This document shows, piece by piece, positions 8,025-16,166 of a stretch of DNA of 28,584 nucleotides. The position numbers and the translations under genes were made by a program. Numbering within the stretch: the first letter of the stretch is position 1; every line of letters starts with the position of its first letter. The notes beneath the pieces are model-generated. The model made no database searches and had not been told where the DNA came from. It saw only the letters and a program-made list of their open reading frames with translations. Source of the DNA: DSWT01 sp034433375 (GTDB lineage Bacteria; Chloroflexota; Anaerolineae; B4-G1; SLSP01); NCBI GenBank assembly GCA_034433375.1, contig DAOUAQ010000266.1, positions 1 through 28,584 on the forward strand. The letters run 5' to 3'.

Positions 8025-8804
8025 ATGAAAAACCTGATGCGTCTTGAAAGTTGGATCGAGCAAGTCGTGGAAGAGCCTTTCGTGCGGTTGTTCGCCGGGC
8101 AGTTGCTCTCGCAGGATGTGGCGCGCCATCTCGTGCGGGCGTTGGAAGACGGAGAGCGCATCGGCGCCGACGGGACGCCGGAGATACCGGGGCGCTATCG
8201 CGTGGCCTTGCATCCCGAAGACTTACAGGCGCTCCGTCATCATCACCCCAATCTGGACACACAGCTCGCCGACGCGCTCAAAACGCTGGCGGAAAAGATG
8301 AAAGTCCGGCTGATGGAACCGCCGGCCATACTGCTGGAATCCAAAGCCGAAGTTCCTCTCCATACAGTGCAGATCACGCCAGCACATCATTTCCCTGCGA
8401 CGCGCGAGCCAACCCGCGATCTCAACCTGGAACTGGTACGGCAACGGCTGGAGGAAGAAACGCCAGGCGCACAAGCCTATCTCATCATCCAGGGAGAACG
8501 CACTTTCGATCTGACACTACCAACGACGCGCATCGGGCGCGCGTTCGACAACGATCTCATCATTGAGGATGGGCGCGTCTCGCGTTATCATGCGCAACTG
8601 CGCTACCGCTACGGGCGCTACATTTTGCAGGATTTGGGCAGTCGCGGCGGAACGACGGTCAACGGGTTCGCCGTCCAAGAGATTGTGCTCCGTCCTGGTG
8701 ACGTCATCTCGCTTTCGGGCGCTGATCTCATCTACGCCGAAGAGGACAGCGACCGGCGTAGAAACAACAGCGATACGCGCGCCTATCCGCCGCTGAGGAT
8801 GTGA
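8025..8804 (+). CDS. fhaA: FhaA-type FHA-domain protein
   Basis: The product is 259 residues. Residues 1-120 form the FhaA N-terminal domain (DUF3662): an opening helix, the R-L-F-A-G-Q-L-L-S-Q-D-V-A-R-H-L motif and the I-P-G-R-Y-R-V-A-L-H-P strand. A linker follows, then a C-terminal FHA domain (about 150-240). Its phosphothreonine-binding residues are present: G171-R172, S186-x-x-H189 and N213-G214. In other bacteria FhaA binds Thr-phosphorylated partners of Ser/Thr kinases, including MviN, to tune cell-wall synthesis. Here the usual kinase, PP2C phosphatase and rodA/pbp neighbours are absent, so partners must be encoded elsewhere. The ATG at 8025 is preferred because it is in frame and lies just after a strong -10. 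Confidence 0.85.
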   Translation: MKNLMRLESWIEQVVEEPFVRLFAGQLLSQDVARHLVRALEDGERIGADGTPEIPGRYRVALHPEDLQALRHHHPNLDTQLADALKTLAEKMKVRLMEPPAILLESKAEVPLHTVQITPAHHFPATREPTRDLNLELVRQRLEEETPGAQAYLIIQGERTFDLTLPTTRIGRAFDNDLIIEDGRVSRYHAQLRYRYGRYILQDLGSRGGTTVNGFAVQEIVLRPGDVISLSGADLIYAEEDSDRRRNNSDTRAYPPLRM

Positions 8805-8805
8805 C

Positions 8806-9240
8806 GTGGGAGAATTTTTGCTGTCATTACGGCTGGCATTGGCCGCTTTGCTCTACCTTTTCCTGGTTGTAGCCCTCTACGTTATGTGGCGAGGATTGCG
8901 ACAGAACGAGCAGGCGCCTGTCAGCACCCAGATCGAGGCGCAGGTCATCATCGAACAAGGCGAGGAGCCGGGGAAATGTGTTCTCTTGCGCTCGGTCACG
9001 GCGATAGGGCGCGGCGGCGGCAACGTTTTGCCGCTCACCGATCCCTTCACCTCTACCAACCACGCGCTGATTTTGTGGCGCGAAGACAAGTGGTGGCTCG
9101 AAGACCTGGGAAGCCACAATGGCACATTTCTCAACGATGAGCGCATCACCCAACCAGCGGCATTGACTTCCGGCGATCACATCCGCATCGGCGAGACTGT
9201 CCTGCGGTTTGAAATCATGAAAGCGGTGAGTGGCGAGTAG
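8806..9240 (+). CDS. fhaB: FhaB-type membrane-anchored FHA protein
   Basis: The product is 144 residues. One membrane segment (about 8-28, L-A-L-A-A-L-L-Y-L-F-L-V-V-A-L) is followed by a basic turn and a cytoplasmic FHA domain (about 45-140). The domain carries G68-R69, N85-H86 in T-S-T-N-H-A, the G-S-H-N-G-T loop (102-107) and N110. The usual Ser before His is Thr-like here. It starts with GTG one base after the fhaA stop, so the pair is translationally coupled. The family reads Thr phosphorylation in cell division and wall control. The last residues and the TAG stop lie inside a heptamer repeat array, so the C-terminal V-S-G-E is probably repeat-derived. Confidence 0.82.
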   Translation: MGEFLLSLRLALAALLYLFLVVALYVMWRGLRQNEQAPVSTQIEAQVIIEQGEEPGKCVLLRSVTAIGRGGGNVLPLTDPFTSTNHALILWREDKWWLEDLGSHNGTFLNDERITQPAALTSGDHIRIGETVLRFEIMKAVSGE

Positions 9241-9281
9241 CGAGTTAAGAGTTAAGAGTTACGAATTACGAATTACGAGGA
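9226..9281. repeat. Heptanucleotide tandem array across the fhaB stop
   Basis: Eight 7-nt units run in phase: gtgagtg, gcgagta, gcgagtt, aagagtt, aagagtt, acgaatt, acgaatt, acgagga. The array encodes the end of fhaB and its TAG stop (9238-9240). Its last unit supplies most of the GAGGAG Shine-Dalgarno of the next gene. Confidence 0.85.
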
Positions 9282-9288
9282 GATGGCG

Positions 9289-10080
9289 ATGGATCTGATG
9301 CTGAAAGGGAAAATCGCATTGGTCACGGCGGCCAGCCGCGGATTGGGTTATGCGACGGCGCGCGCGCTGGCCCAAGAAGGCGCGAACATCGCGTTGTGCG
9401 CCCGCAATGAAGCAACCGTCAAAGAAGCCGCCCAACACCTGGCGCGGGAAACCGGCGTGACCGTGCTGCCGGTCGTCGCTGACATTGCACAGGCGGCGGA
9501 CATCCGGCGCTTGATTGACGAAACTATCACGCACTTCCAACACATTGATATGCTCTTCATCAATGCCGGCGGGCCGATGCCCGGTCACTTCGTGGACCTC
9601 ACGCTGGAGCATTGGGACGCCGCAATCCAGCTCACCATCCAGAGCGCGATCCGGCTGACTTACGCTGTGGTGCCGCTGATGCGCGACCAGGGCGGGGGCA
9701 GCATCCTCGCCAACACCTCCGTCACCGTGCGCCAGCCGCTGGACGGGCTGACCATCTCCAACGCCCTGCGCACCGCCGTCATCGGCCTGGTCAAGACGCT
9801 CTCCATCGAACTAGGGGCCGATAACATCCGCGTCAACGCCATCGCGCCCGGCTGGACGCGCACCGAGCGCGTAGACGAAATCCTGCGCGCGCGCGCCGAG
9901 CACAACAGCACGACCCGCGAAGAAGAAGCCGCGAAAATCGTCACCGAAGTCCCGCTGCGCCGCATGGCCGACCCGGTGGAATTTGGGCGCGCCGCCGCAT
10001 TCCTGCTTTCGCCGGCGGCTTCCTATATCACCGGCGTCACGTTGCTCGTGGATGGCGGTATGGCCCGCGCGGTGTTGTAA
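9289..10080 (+). CDS. Atypical short-chain dehydrogenase/reductase
   Basis: The product is 263 residues from this start and has an SDR Rossmann fold. The nucleotide-binding loop is T-A-A-S-R-G-L-G (usually T-G-x-x-x-G-x-G), and N-A-G-G and the catalytic-region Ser (N-T-S-V) are present. The Y-x-x-x-K active-site pair is missing: the aligned residues are S-N-A-L-R. This matches the subgroup described as BKR-like SDRs that lack a perfect tetrad. The end (V-T-L-L-V-D-G-G) is typical. The substrate is unknown and catalysis may be altered or absent. I prefer the ATG at 9289 over 9283 because GAGGAG (9277-9282) directly abuts 9283 but sits 6 nt before 9289. An octamer array begins at its stop codon. 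Confidence 0.85.
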   Translation: MDLMLKGKIALVTAASRGLGYATARALAQEGANIALCARNEATVKEAAQHLARETGVTVLPVVADIAQAADIRRLIDETITHFQHIDMLFINAGGPMPGHFVDLTLEHWDAAIQLTIQSAIRLTYAVVPLMRDQGGGSILANTSVTVRQPLDGLTISNALRTAVIGLVKTLSIELGADNIRVNAIAPGWTRTERVDEILRARAEHNSTTREEEAAKIVTEVPLRRMADPVEFGRAAAFLLSPAASYITGVTLLVDGGMARAVL

Positions 10081-10110
10081 CGTTCGAACGTTTGAACGTT
10101 ACAACGTTTC
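10079..10110. repeat. Octanucleotide (AACGTTnn) array
   Basis: Four 8-nt units run in phase: aacgttcg, aacgtttg, aacgttac, aacgtttc. The first two bases belong to the TAA stop of the SDR gene. The AAAGGAG Shine-Dalgarno of the next gene follows directly. The same octamer occurs at 25382-25445. Confidence 0.85.
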
Positions 10111-10122
10111 AAAGGAGATGCT

Positions 10123-12036
10123 ATGAGATACCTTCACGTTTTCACGGGGGCGCTGCTGGTATGCCTGCTGTTGGTCGCCTGTACTACCACACCAACTGCC
10201 CCACCGTCGCCTACGGCGGCTCCGGCGACGGCCACGCCCGCACCGACCGCCACGCCGGTTCCATCCCCCACCCCCACCCCCAAGCCGCGCACGCTCACCC
10301 TCTGCCTGGGATCGGAGCCGGCCTCGCTGTACCTCTACGAGGACGATATGTACGTCGCGCGGGTCATCCGCGAGGCCATCTACGACGGCCCGATTGACAC
10401 CGTCGGCTACAGCTATCACCCCGTCATCCTGCAAAAACTGCCCTCTTTGGCGGACGGCGATGCCGTGATTGCAGCGGTGTCGGTGGAAGTGGAGGCGCTT
10501 GTCGTAGACGCCAACGGCGATGTCGTGAAGCTCACGTCGGGCACGCGTATCCGCCCAAGCGGCTGCCGCGCCGACGAGTGCGCGGTCACGTTCGACGGAC
10601 GACCTCTCACCATGGATGCGCTGCGAGTAACGTTCGCGCTCAAACCCGATCTCCGTTGGTCCGACGGCGCGCCGTTGACCGCGCAGGATTCCGTCTACAG
10701 CTTCAACCTGGCGCGCAGCCCGGACTCGCCGAATTGGAAATGGCTGGAATCGCGCACGAGCAGCTACACCGCGCCGGATGACCACACCCTCGTGTGGACC
10801 GGCCTGCCCGGATTTCTCGATCCCGCCTACGCGACGGCGTTCTGGACGCCATTGCCCAAGCACGCCTGGAGCAGCTACACACCCGCCACGATGATCGAGC
10901 ACGACGACGTGCTGCGCACGCCGCTCAGTTACGGGCCTTACGTCATTGAGAAATGGGAGCCGGGACAGTACATCCGGTTGTCGCCTAACCCCTATTACTT
11001 TCGCGCGGCGGAAAGACTGCCCTACTTCGAGACACTCACCTTCCGCTTCATCTCCAACGAGGACGTGACAACCGCCCTGGACACGCTGGCGCAGGGGCAG
11101 TGCGACGTGTTGAGCCTCGATCTGTACCTCGAACGCGACCTGCCGCGCCTGCGGGAGATGGAAACCACCGGAGAAGGGAAAATGTATGCCGTCGCCGGCC
11201 CGCTCTGGGAACACCTGACCTTCAACACCGATCCGCCGCCCGATTACCAGCAACCGGCCTTCTTCCAGGATGTGCGAACGCGGCGCGCAGTCGCCTTCTG
11301 CATCAACCGCCAGGCGATCATTGACAACGTTGACGCCGGCCTAAGCGCCATCCCCGATTCGTTCTTGCCGCCCGAACACCCGCTCTATGCCAGCAACGTC
11401 GTCCGCTACCCCTACGATCCGACGCAAGGGCGGGCGCTCTTGGAGGAAATCGGCTGGCGCGATGTGGACGGGGACGGCATCCGCGAAGCGCACGGCATCC
11501 CTGGCCTCTTCGACGGGACGCCGTTCCACATCCGCTACAGCACCACCACAGCGGAGATGCGTGCGCAGACCAGCGCGCTGATCGTCGCCGATCTGGCGGC
11601 GTGCGGCATCCAGGCGGACGTGGAGCAGCTTGCGGCGGCAGACTTCTTCAAAGACGGCGCGGGGACGCCGCTGTACGGACGGCAGTTTGACCTGGCCGAG
11701 TTTTCGTGGATGGTGGATGTTACTCCACCTTGCGACCTGTATCTTTCAACACAGATTTCGTCTGCCGACAACCAATGGAACGGGCAGAACTTCGGCGGCT
11801 ACCACAACCCGGTCTACGACGCGGTGTGCAGTCAGGCGCTCGCGGCGCTGCCCGGCGAGCCGGAATATCTGACGGCTTACGCTGAAGCGCAGCACCTCTT
11901 CAGCGCGGACTTGCCGGCGCTGCCGCTCTTCTTCCGCCCGCGCATCTACGCCGCCCGCCCCGATCTGCGCGGCTTCACGCCCGATCCCGTCGCCGTGGAA
12001 ACGTGGAACATCGAGGCGTTTGCGTTGGAGCCATAA
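10123..12036 (+). CDS. ABC transporter family-5 substrate-binding lipoprotein
   Basis: The product is 637 residues. A lipoprotein signal peptide ends L-V-A-C (Cys20). A Thr/Pro/Ala linker to about residue 50 is followed by a family-5 extracellular solute-binding domain: the L-T-L-C-L-G-S-E-P-A-S-L start, the P-D-L-R-W-S-D-G-A-P-L-T-A-Q-D motif around 175-190, and the C-terminal L-P-L-F-F-R-P segment. The family binds peptides, nickel or oligosaccharides for uptake, and I cannot name the ligand. No permease or ATPase genes lie beside it, so it is an orphan receptor that must use a transporter encoded elsewhere. AAAGGAG lies 5 nt before the ATG. Confidence 0.88.
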   Translation: MRYLHVFTGALLVCLLLVACTTTPTAPPSPTAAPATATPAPTATPVPSPTPTPKPRTLTLCLGSEPASLYLYEDDMYVARVIREAIYDGPIDTVGYSYHPVILQKLPSLADGDAVIAAVSVEVEALVVDANGDVVKLTSGTRIRPSGCRADECAVTFDGRPLTMDALRVTFALKPDLRWSDGAPLTAQDSVYSFNLARSPDSPNWKWLESRTSSYTAPDDHTLVWTGLPGFLDPAYATAFWTPLPKHAWSSYTPATMIEHDDVLRTPLSYGPYVIEKWEPGQYIRLSPNPYYFRAAERLPYFETLTFRFISNEDVTTALDTLAQGQCDVLSLDLYLERDLPRLREMETTGEGKMYAVAGPLWEHLTFNTDPPPDYQQPAFFQDVRTRRAVAFCINRQAIIDNVDAGLSAIPDSFLPPEHPLYASNVVRYPYDPTQGRALLEEIGWRDVDGDGIREAHGIPGLFDGTPFHIRYSTTTAEMRAQTSALIVADLAACGIQADVEQLAAADFFKDGAGTPLYGRQFDLAEFSWMVDVTPPCDLYLSTQISSADNQWNGQNFGGYHNPVYDAVCSQALAALPGEPEYLTAYAEAQHLFSADLPALPLFFRPRIYAARPDLRGFTPDPVAVETWNIEAFALEP

Positions 12037-12043
12037 TCGGGAT

Positions 12044-12113
12044 GGGTAATCAGTAATTGGTAATCGGTAATCCGATCACTCCAATTACAAATTACCGCTT
12101 ACCAGTTACCAAA
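12044..12113. repeat. Two-armed heptamer array between convergent genes
   Basis: Ten 7-nt units run in phase. The left arm is GGTAAT-type (gggtaat, cagtaat, tggtaat, cggtaat) and the right arm is its complement (tacaaat, taccgct, taccagt, taccaaa). The arms can fold into a hairpin, so the array may act as a bidirectional terminator. The TAA stop and last residues of the minus-strand glycosyltransferase gene lie inside it. Confidence 0.8.
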
Positions 12114-13918
12114 AGCACTGGCGGGGCATCGTAGACGCGGAAGCTCTCGTCAAGGTGCGGCAGGCGCAGGGCATAGCGAGTTCCGCAGCGATCCGCCAGC
12201 GAGAGAGGCGGTGTGAGGCCCGCATCTGCCAGTGGATCATCGGTAAGCGCAAGAGGTCCCAGACGCGGGCAGCGTCCGAAGGCGACAGTCTCGCGTTCAT
12301 TCAGCATCGTCTCGTACCACGCCAACGTCGCGGCGTAGCGGTCTGGTTGACGCGCCAGCGCCCCGTAGCCACGTTGGCTCGCCAGGACAATCATATCTGC
12401 GTTCTGCGCAATTTCGGCCAGCCGCGCTGCTTTTTGCGGCGTTTCCGCATCGTAAACCGGCGCGGTCAGCATCGTGTATCGCGCGGCGTCACCCTCCGGC
12501 AGCGGAACGGGCAGGGCGTGCTCCCAGTCCTCCACGGCGACGGTCGCGCCGGCAGGTACATGCGCGTAGACCCACTGCGAGGCAGCGATCCACGGGTGCG
12601 GCGCGGCGTAAATCGAGAGCTGCGCCCATCCCAACAACGCCGTGGTTGCGAGCGCCGCCGTCCCCACAATCCGCCGCGCGACCGGCGACACAATCACTTT
12701 GACGCACACCAACACCGCCCATCCCGCCCAAACCGGGTAGATCGGCAGCAAATAACGCGGGAATTTGACGTGCAGCCCGGCGGTCATCAGAAAATAGAGC
12801 AGCGTCCACAGGCAGGCCAGGCGCAGTGTAAATGATCCGCGCCGCCACCGCCGCGAGGCCCACCCCACTCCGACGATGCCCAACACCGTCGCCGCCGGGC
12901 CGAGTCCCCAGAGCGCCATCTGCGCCAACGGGTAGAGGAAGGGCCACGTGCCCGCGTACTGGCGCGTGTACGGGAAATCGAAACGCCCGGAAGCCAGCAT
13001 CGCTTGCACCGCCGCGCCGCGCCAGGCCGCCCCAGGTCGCAGCAGCGCCCAGGGGGAGGCAAGGGCGAAGGCAAAGACGATGGTAGACAGTAGACGGTAG
13101 ACGGTAGACAGGGGGGGAAGCCACTTGTTACTGGTTGCTGGTTGCTGGTTATTGGTTACCCATTTCTCGTTACTCATTACGCGCAACATGATGCTGGATT
13201 CGCCGATTCGCCCATTCGCCGATTCGCCTTTCGCCTTTCGACTTTCAACCTCCAACCTGTAACTTTCAACCTTTAACCTGCAACTTGCAATCCACACCCC
13301 ATATCCCACCACCACCGTCACCACGCACCACACCAGCGACGCTTTGCACGCCAGCGCCAGACCGGCGAGCGCCCCCGCGAGCGTCCAACGACAGCGGGTC
13401 GCGGCCAAGACTGCGCCGGAGGCTAAAACCGCGCCGAGCACATCCACGGTGTAGAAGCGCGCTTGCTGGATGGCGAAAGGGGCAAACGTCATCAACGCGG
13501 CGGCAAGGAGTGCGCCCCACGTCCCGACGGGGCCACGTCTTCCGGCGAGCGCGCGGCCCCACGCGCCGGTCAACGCGACGAGCAGCACGCCAAGTAGGCC
13601 GGAGAAGAGGCGCAGCGTGAAAAGGGGATCGGCGCCGGGGGCAACCAGCACGAACAGGCGCGCGATGTAGACCGGTAGATGTCCATAGGGGAAATCCGGC
13701 GAGGCGATGTTAGGGTCGCCCCACAGCGGCGTCGCCTGCGCCACGCCGAGTAGAAAGCGCTCATCGGGGTGCGCGGCGATAGCAGTGCGCACGTCCGGCG
13801 TAGCAGCGTCCCAATCCGGCGCGGGAAAACGCAGCGCCGCCGCCAATAAGAGCAGGCCAATCCATAGCCAGCGCGCATATCGAAAGCACGTTGCTTTGCC
13901 CGGTTGAGACTTCAACAC
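12092..13918 (-). CDS. GT39/ArnT-like membrane glycosyltransferase with repeat-derived insert
   Basis: The product is 608 residues. The N-terminal membrane helix is followed by a loop with H-P-D-E-R (50-54), the acidic motif expected after helix 1 in PMT/ArnT-type (GT39/GT83) glycosyltransferases, and then many hydrophobic segments. Members move a sugar from a polyprenyl-phosphate donor to protein, lipid or glycan on the outer face of the membrane. Residues about 210-280 are hydrophilic and encoded by a heptamer array, with a 7-residue periodicity (R-L-K-V-E-S-Y / R-L-E-V-E-S-R). They form an extra loop between two helices. The C-terminal V-T-G-K-R is also array-derived. The start is uncertain: GTG at 13918 (with TTG next) is the longest option. 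The gene lies 39 bp after the GNAT gene and could belong to that operon. Confidence 0.75.
   Translation of the reverse strand: MLKSQPGKATCFRYARWLWIGLLLLAAALRFPAPDWDAATPDVRTAIAAHPDERFLLGVAQATPLWGDPNIASPDFPYGHLPVYIARLFVLVAPGADPLFTLRLFSGLLGVLLVALTGAWGRALAGRRGPVGTWGALLAAALMTFAPFAIQQARFYTVDVLGAVLASGAVLAATRCRWTLAGALAGLALACKASLVWCVVTVVVGYGVWIASCRLKVESYRLEVESRKAKGESANGRIGESSIMLRVMSNEKWVTNNQQPATSNKWLPPLSTVYRLLSTIVFAFALASPWALLRPGAAWRGAAVQAMLASGRFDFPYTRQYAGTWPFLYPLAQMALWGLGPAATVLGIVGVGWASRRWRRGSFTLRLACLWTLLYFLMTAGLHVKFPRYLLPIYPVWAGWAVLVCVKVIVSPVARRIVGTAALATTALLGWAQLSIYAAPHPWIAASQWVYAHVPAGATVAVEDWEHALPVPLPEGDAARYTMLTAPVYDAETPQKAARLAEIAQNADMIVLASQRGYGALARQPDRYAATLAWYETMLNERETVAFGRCPRLGPLALTDDPLADAGLTPPLSLADRCGTRYALRLPHLDESFRVYDAPPVLLVTGKR
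13081..13291. repeat. In-frame heptamer arrays inside the GT39-like gene
   Basis: Several 7-nt families follow one another on the plus strand: ggtagac/agtagac, tgctggt/tattggt, tactcat, attcgcc-type, and tttcaac/ctttaac/ctgcaac. The total of about 210 bp keeps the reading frame on the minus strand and has no stop codon in it. Elsewhere in the window similar arrays are intergenic. Confidence 0.85.
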
Positions 13919-13957
13919 TCTCAGTACACTCCACTTTGGGGCAAAGATACAAGCATG

Positions 13958-14434
13958 TTACACGCCAGGTGTGGATGGGTTCACTTTCATCATCAGATAT
14001 TCTGTGACCCCTTCTTTGTATAAATCCGGTATCGCCCCGACTTGCCGGTAGCCCAAACGCTCGTACAGCCGTCTGGCCTCAGGGTTGAAATCTGCGACGA
14101 CAAGGAATACTTTCGAGTGTTGCGTGAATGTGGTCTCTTCAAAGAAGTGGAGGAGTTCTTTGCCGATACCCATCCCGCGATAGGCTTCTTTCACGGCAAT
14201 GATGTGCAAGTAAGGGAAGCTGTGAAACGCGGCTTGTAGGATGAACCAGATGAATCCCAGACATTCTTCCTTCTCGTCTACAGCGACAAATATCTCGCCC
14301 TTCGAAATGCCTTCCTTGAGCATTGAAAGGGCCTTCTCCTCCACAGGGAAATACTCGCGTCCCAGTTTCGAGTTGAGCAGGGCTTCTTTACAATCGTCCA
14401 GGTGCCGCATTTGTGCTTTGGTGATCGTCAGCAT
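13958..14434 (-). CDS. GNAT-family N-acetyltransferase
   Basis: The product is 158 residues and matches a GNAT domain: a beta-strand ending in E-C-L-G-F-I-W-F, the strand L-H-I-I-A-V, then the acetyl-CoA loop Y-R-G-M-G-I-G-K-E-L-L (R/Q-x-x-G-x-G/A type) and the late N-P-E-A-R-R-L-Y-E-R-L-G-Y motif. The acceptor is unknown; Rim-type protein acetylation or small-molecule modification are both possible. I chose the ATG at 14434, with a GAAGG purine stretch upstream. The frame continues further upstream but overlaps the UbiB-like gene. It lies 7 bp after the kinase gene, so the two are probably co-transcribed. Base composition is visibly AT-richer than the flanking genes. Confidence 0.87.
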   Translation of the reverse strand: MLTITKAQMRHLDDCKEALLNSKLGREYFPVEEKALSMLKEGISKGEIFVAVDEKEECLGFIWFILQAAFHSFPYLHIIAVKEAYRGMGIGKELLHFFEETTFTQHSKVFLVVADFNPEARRLYERLGYRQVGAIPDLYKEGVTEYLMMKVNPSTPGV

Positions 14435-14441
14435 TGGGGGA

Positions 14442-16154
14442 TTACCTTCTCTTTTGCCATTTGCGGGCGCGTAAAAAAGAGAAGCCCAAAACAGACAAGA
14501 AAAAGCCGCCGCCGCCGAACATCCAATTGGAAAGCACAATATCTCCATTGCCGTAGGCCACATAACCAAGCCCGCCGAAAAACATGACAAACAGCCCATA
14601 AAGCAACTGATGTCCCAAAGCATAGATCAGGTTAGTGCTTTCCGTCAGACCTTTGACTTTTATCTCTAGTTCCCCATGATTCGCTTTGGTCAGGAGTGTC
14701 TGAATATCTCCCGGGATGGTGATGACCGCCAGGGCAATGTCTTTAACCGCTGATTCAATGAGTTTGAGCCAGTTTTTGTCTTTGCCGAAAACGAACTCTT
14801 CCAAATACGGTCGAACTGTTTTCATGGGATTCATAGTGGGGCTGAGATAGGTGCATAAGCCCAGCAACAGCATAAGTGTGCGTCCCAACAGGATCAAATC
14901 TTTCGGGATTTGAAAGGTTGCCATGAGTTCCCGGAGCGTGATGTCCATTTTCGAGAAGTCTACCAGCATCTCCAGTTTGTCCTCTATATCCACGTGAATG
15001 TCCGACAAATGCCAGGACTCAACGGTCATCTGTTTCAGGAAACGGCTGTAGAGATAGTCAACAAACTGTTCGACGGGATACGAATCTTCGTGCAGAGCGA
15101 TTAAGCCCATTTTCTGCAAGGCGGCAGAAATCTGGTCATTGTCCCGTTTGAGGATCCCCTGGACAAATTCGATGATGCCCTCGCGCATGTCAGAGGATAA
15201 TCTGGCGACCGCCCCAAAATCCACAAAAACGATGTTGCCATCCGGCTGCACGAGAATGTTGCCCGGATGGGGGTCGGCGTGATAGATGCCATCGGTGAAG
15301 ATCATCTGGCAATAGGCGGTCACGACACGTTCGGCGAGGGCTTGCCGGTCAATGTTGAATTCTGCCAATTTCTCCACATTGGCGACGCTGACCCCATGCA
15401 TATATTCCGTTGTCAGCACTCTTTCAGACGATAGTTCATGAATCACTTGCGGGAAAAGAACGTGGGGATTACCAATAAAATTGGCTGCGATGGTTTCGAT
15501 GTGCTGCGCTTCCAGGCGAAAATCCAGTTCTTCATTGATCATTTGACTAAATTGACTATGAACATTTCCAAGCCCCTTGATGCGCAGGAAGAAGCCATAA
15601 AAGGAAAGCAATCCTTTGATCGTCCGCAAATCTTGTCTGGCGATGGCTTCGATGCCAACGTACTGAACTTTGACCGCCACCTGTCGTCCATCATGAAGCC
15701 GCGCCAGATGCACTTGCGCCAAAGATGCGCTGGCGATGGGGGTTGGGTCAAATTCCGCGAAAAGTTGATCCGGCTCCGCGCCAAGCTCTTGCCGAATGCG
15801 CCCGGTGATCTCAGACAGCGGGCGCGGAGGGATTTTGTCTTGTAATTCTTCCAGCTCCTTGCGAAAATAATCAGGTAGAAAATTGCTCAATATGCTGATG
15901 AGTTGGCCGGCTTTGATGAAGATGCCTTGCAACGAAAGCAGCAATCGCTTCAGCCTTTGAGCATTTCTGCCGTAAACCGCCGACATCCGGCTGTTTTCCC
16001 ATTCTGACCCGAAAAATTTGCCCAGAAGGTGAAAAAAGGTCAGGTTGAGCGCAATGAAAAGCGTCACCCCAAAGGCGCGGATAAAGCGGAACTGCGCGGG
16101 GTGATTGTTCACAGCGGCATTTGGATTCTTGGAATTGTCACGCACAGCCGTCAT
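14442..16154 (-). CDS. ABC1/AarF/UbiB-family atypical kinase
   Basis: The product is 570 residues. It has an N-terminal membrane segment (about 28-45) and the family's K-x-G-Q helix (K81-A-G-Q84), which folds over the active site. The Ala-rich nucleotide loop A-S-A-S-L-A-Q-V-H (141-149) and the invariant Lys162 in V-A-V-K-V follow. The catalytic segment is H-A-D-P-H-P-G-N-I (292-300, D294 and N299), and the metal-binding V-D-F-G is at Asp312. Two C-terminal membrane helices (about 510-565) complete it. The family supports isoprenoid-quinone and lipid metabolism; the ATPase-like activity is atypical and the substrate is unclear. It lies 12 bp after the S1C protease gene and just before the GNAT gene. 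No ubiquinone genes are nearby. Its AT-richer codons contrast with the GC-rich protease genes upstream. Confidence 0.9.
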   Translation of the reverse strand: MTAVRDNSKNPNAAVNNHPAQFRFIRAFGVTLFIALNLTFFHLLGKFFGSEWENSRMSAVYGRNAQRLKRLLLSLQGIFIKAGQLISILSNFLPDYFRKELEELQDKIPPRPLSEITGRIRQELGAEPDQLFAEFDPTPIASASLAQVHLARLHDGRQVAVKVQYVGIEAIARQDLRTIKGLLSFYGFFLRIKGLGNVHSQFSQMINEELDFRLEAQHIETIAANFIGNPHVLFPQVIHELSSERVLTTEYMHGVSVANVEKLAEFNIDRQALAERVVTAYCQMIFTDGIYHADPHPGNILVQPDGNIVFVDFGAVARLSSDMREGIIEFVQGILKRDNDQISAALQKMGLIALHEDSYPVEQFVDYLYSRFLKQMTVESWHLSDIHVDIEDKLEMLVDFSKMDITLRELMATFQIPKDLILLGRTLMLLLGLCTYLSPTMNPMKTVRPYLEEFVFGKDKNWLKLIESAVKDIALAVITIPGDIQTLLTKANHGELEIKVKGLTESTNLIYALGHQLLYGLFVMFFGGLGYVAYGNGDIVLSNWMFGGGGFFLSVLGFSFLRARKWQKRR

Positions 16155-16166
16155 GATGCATCACCG

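Noticed and set aside
10099..11253. Long open frame on the minus strand opposite the solute-binding protein gene
   Set aside because: It has low-complexity Arg/Gly runs and is a shadow of a clear family-5 binding protein.
14435..14623. N-terminal extension of the GNAT gene to 14623
   Set aside because: It overlaps the UbiB-like gene and has no GNAT similarity.
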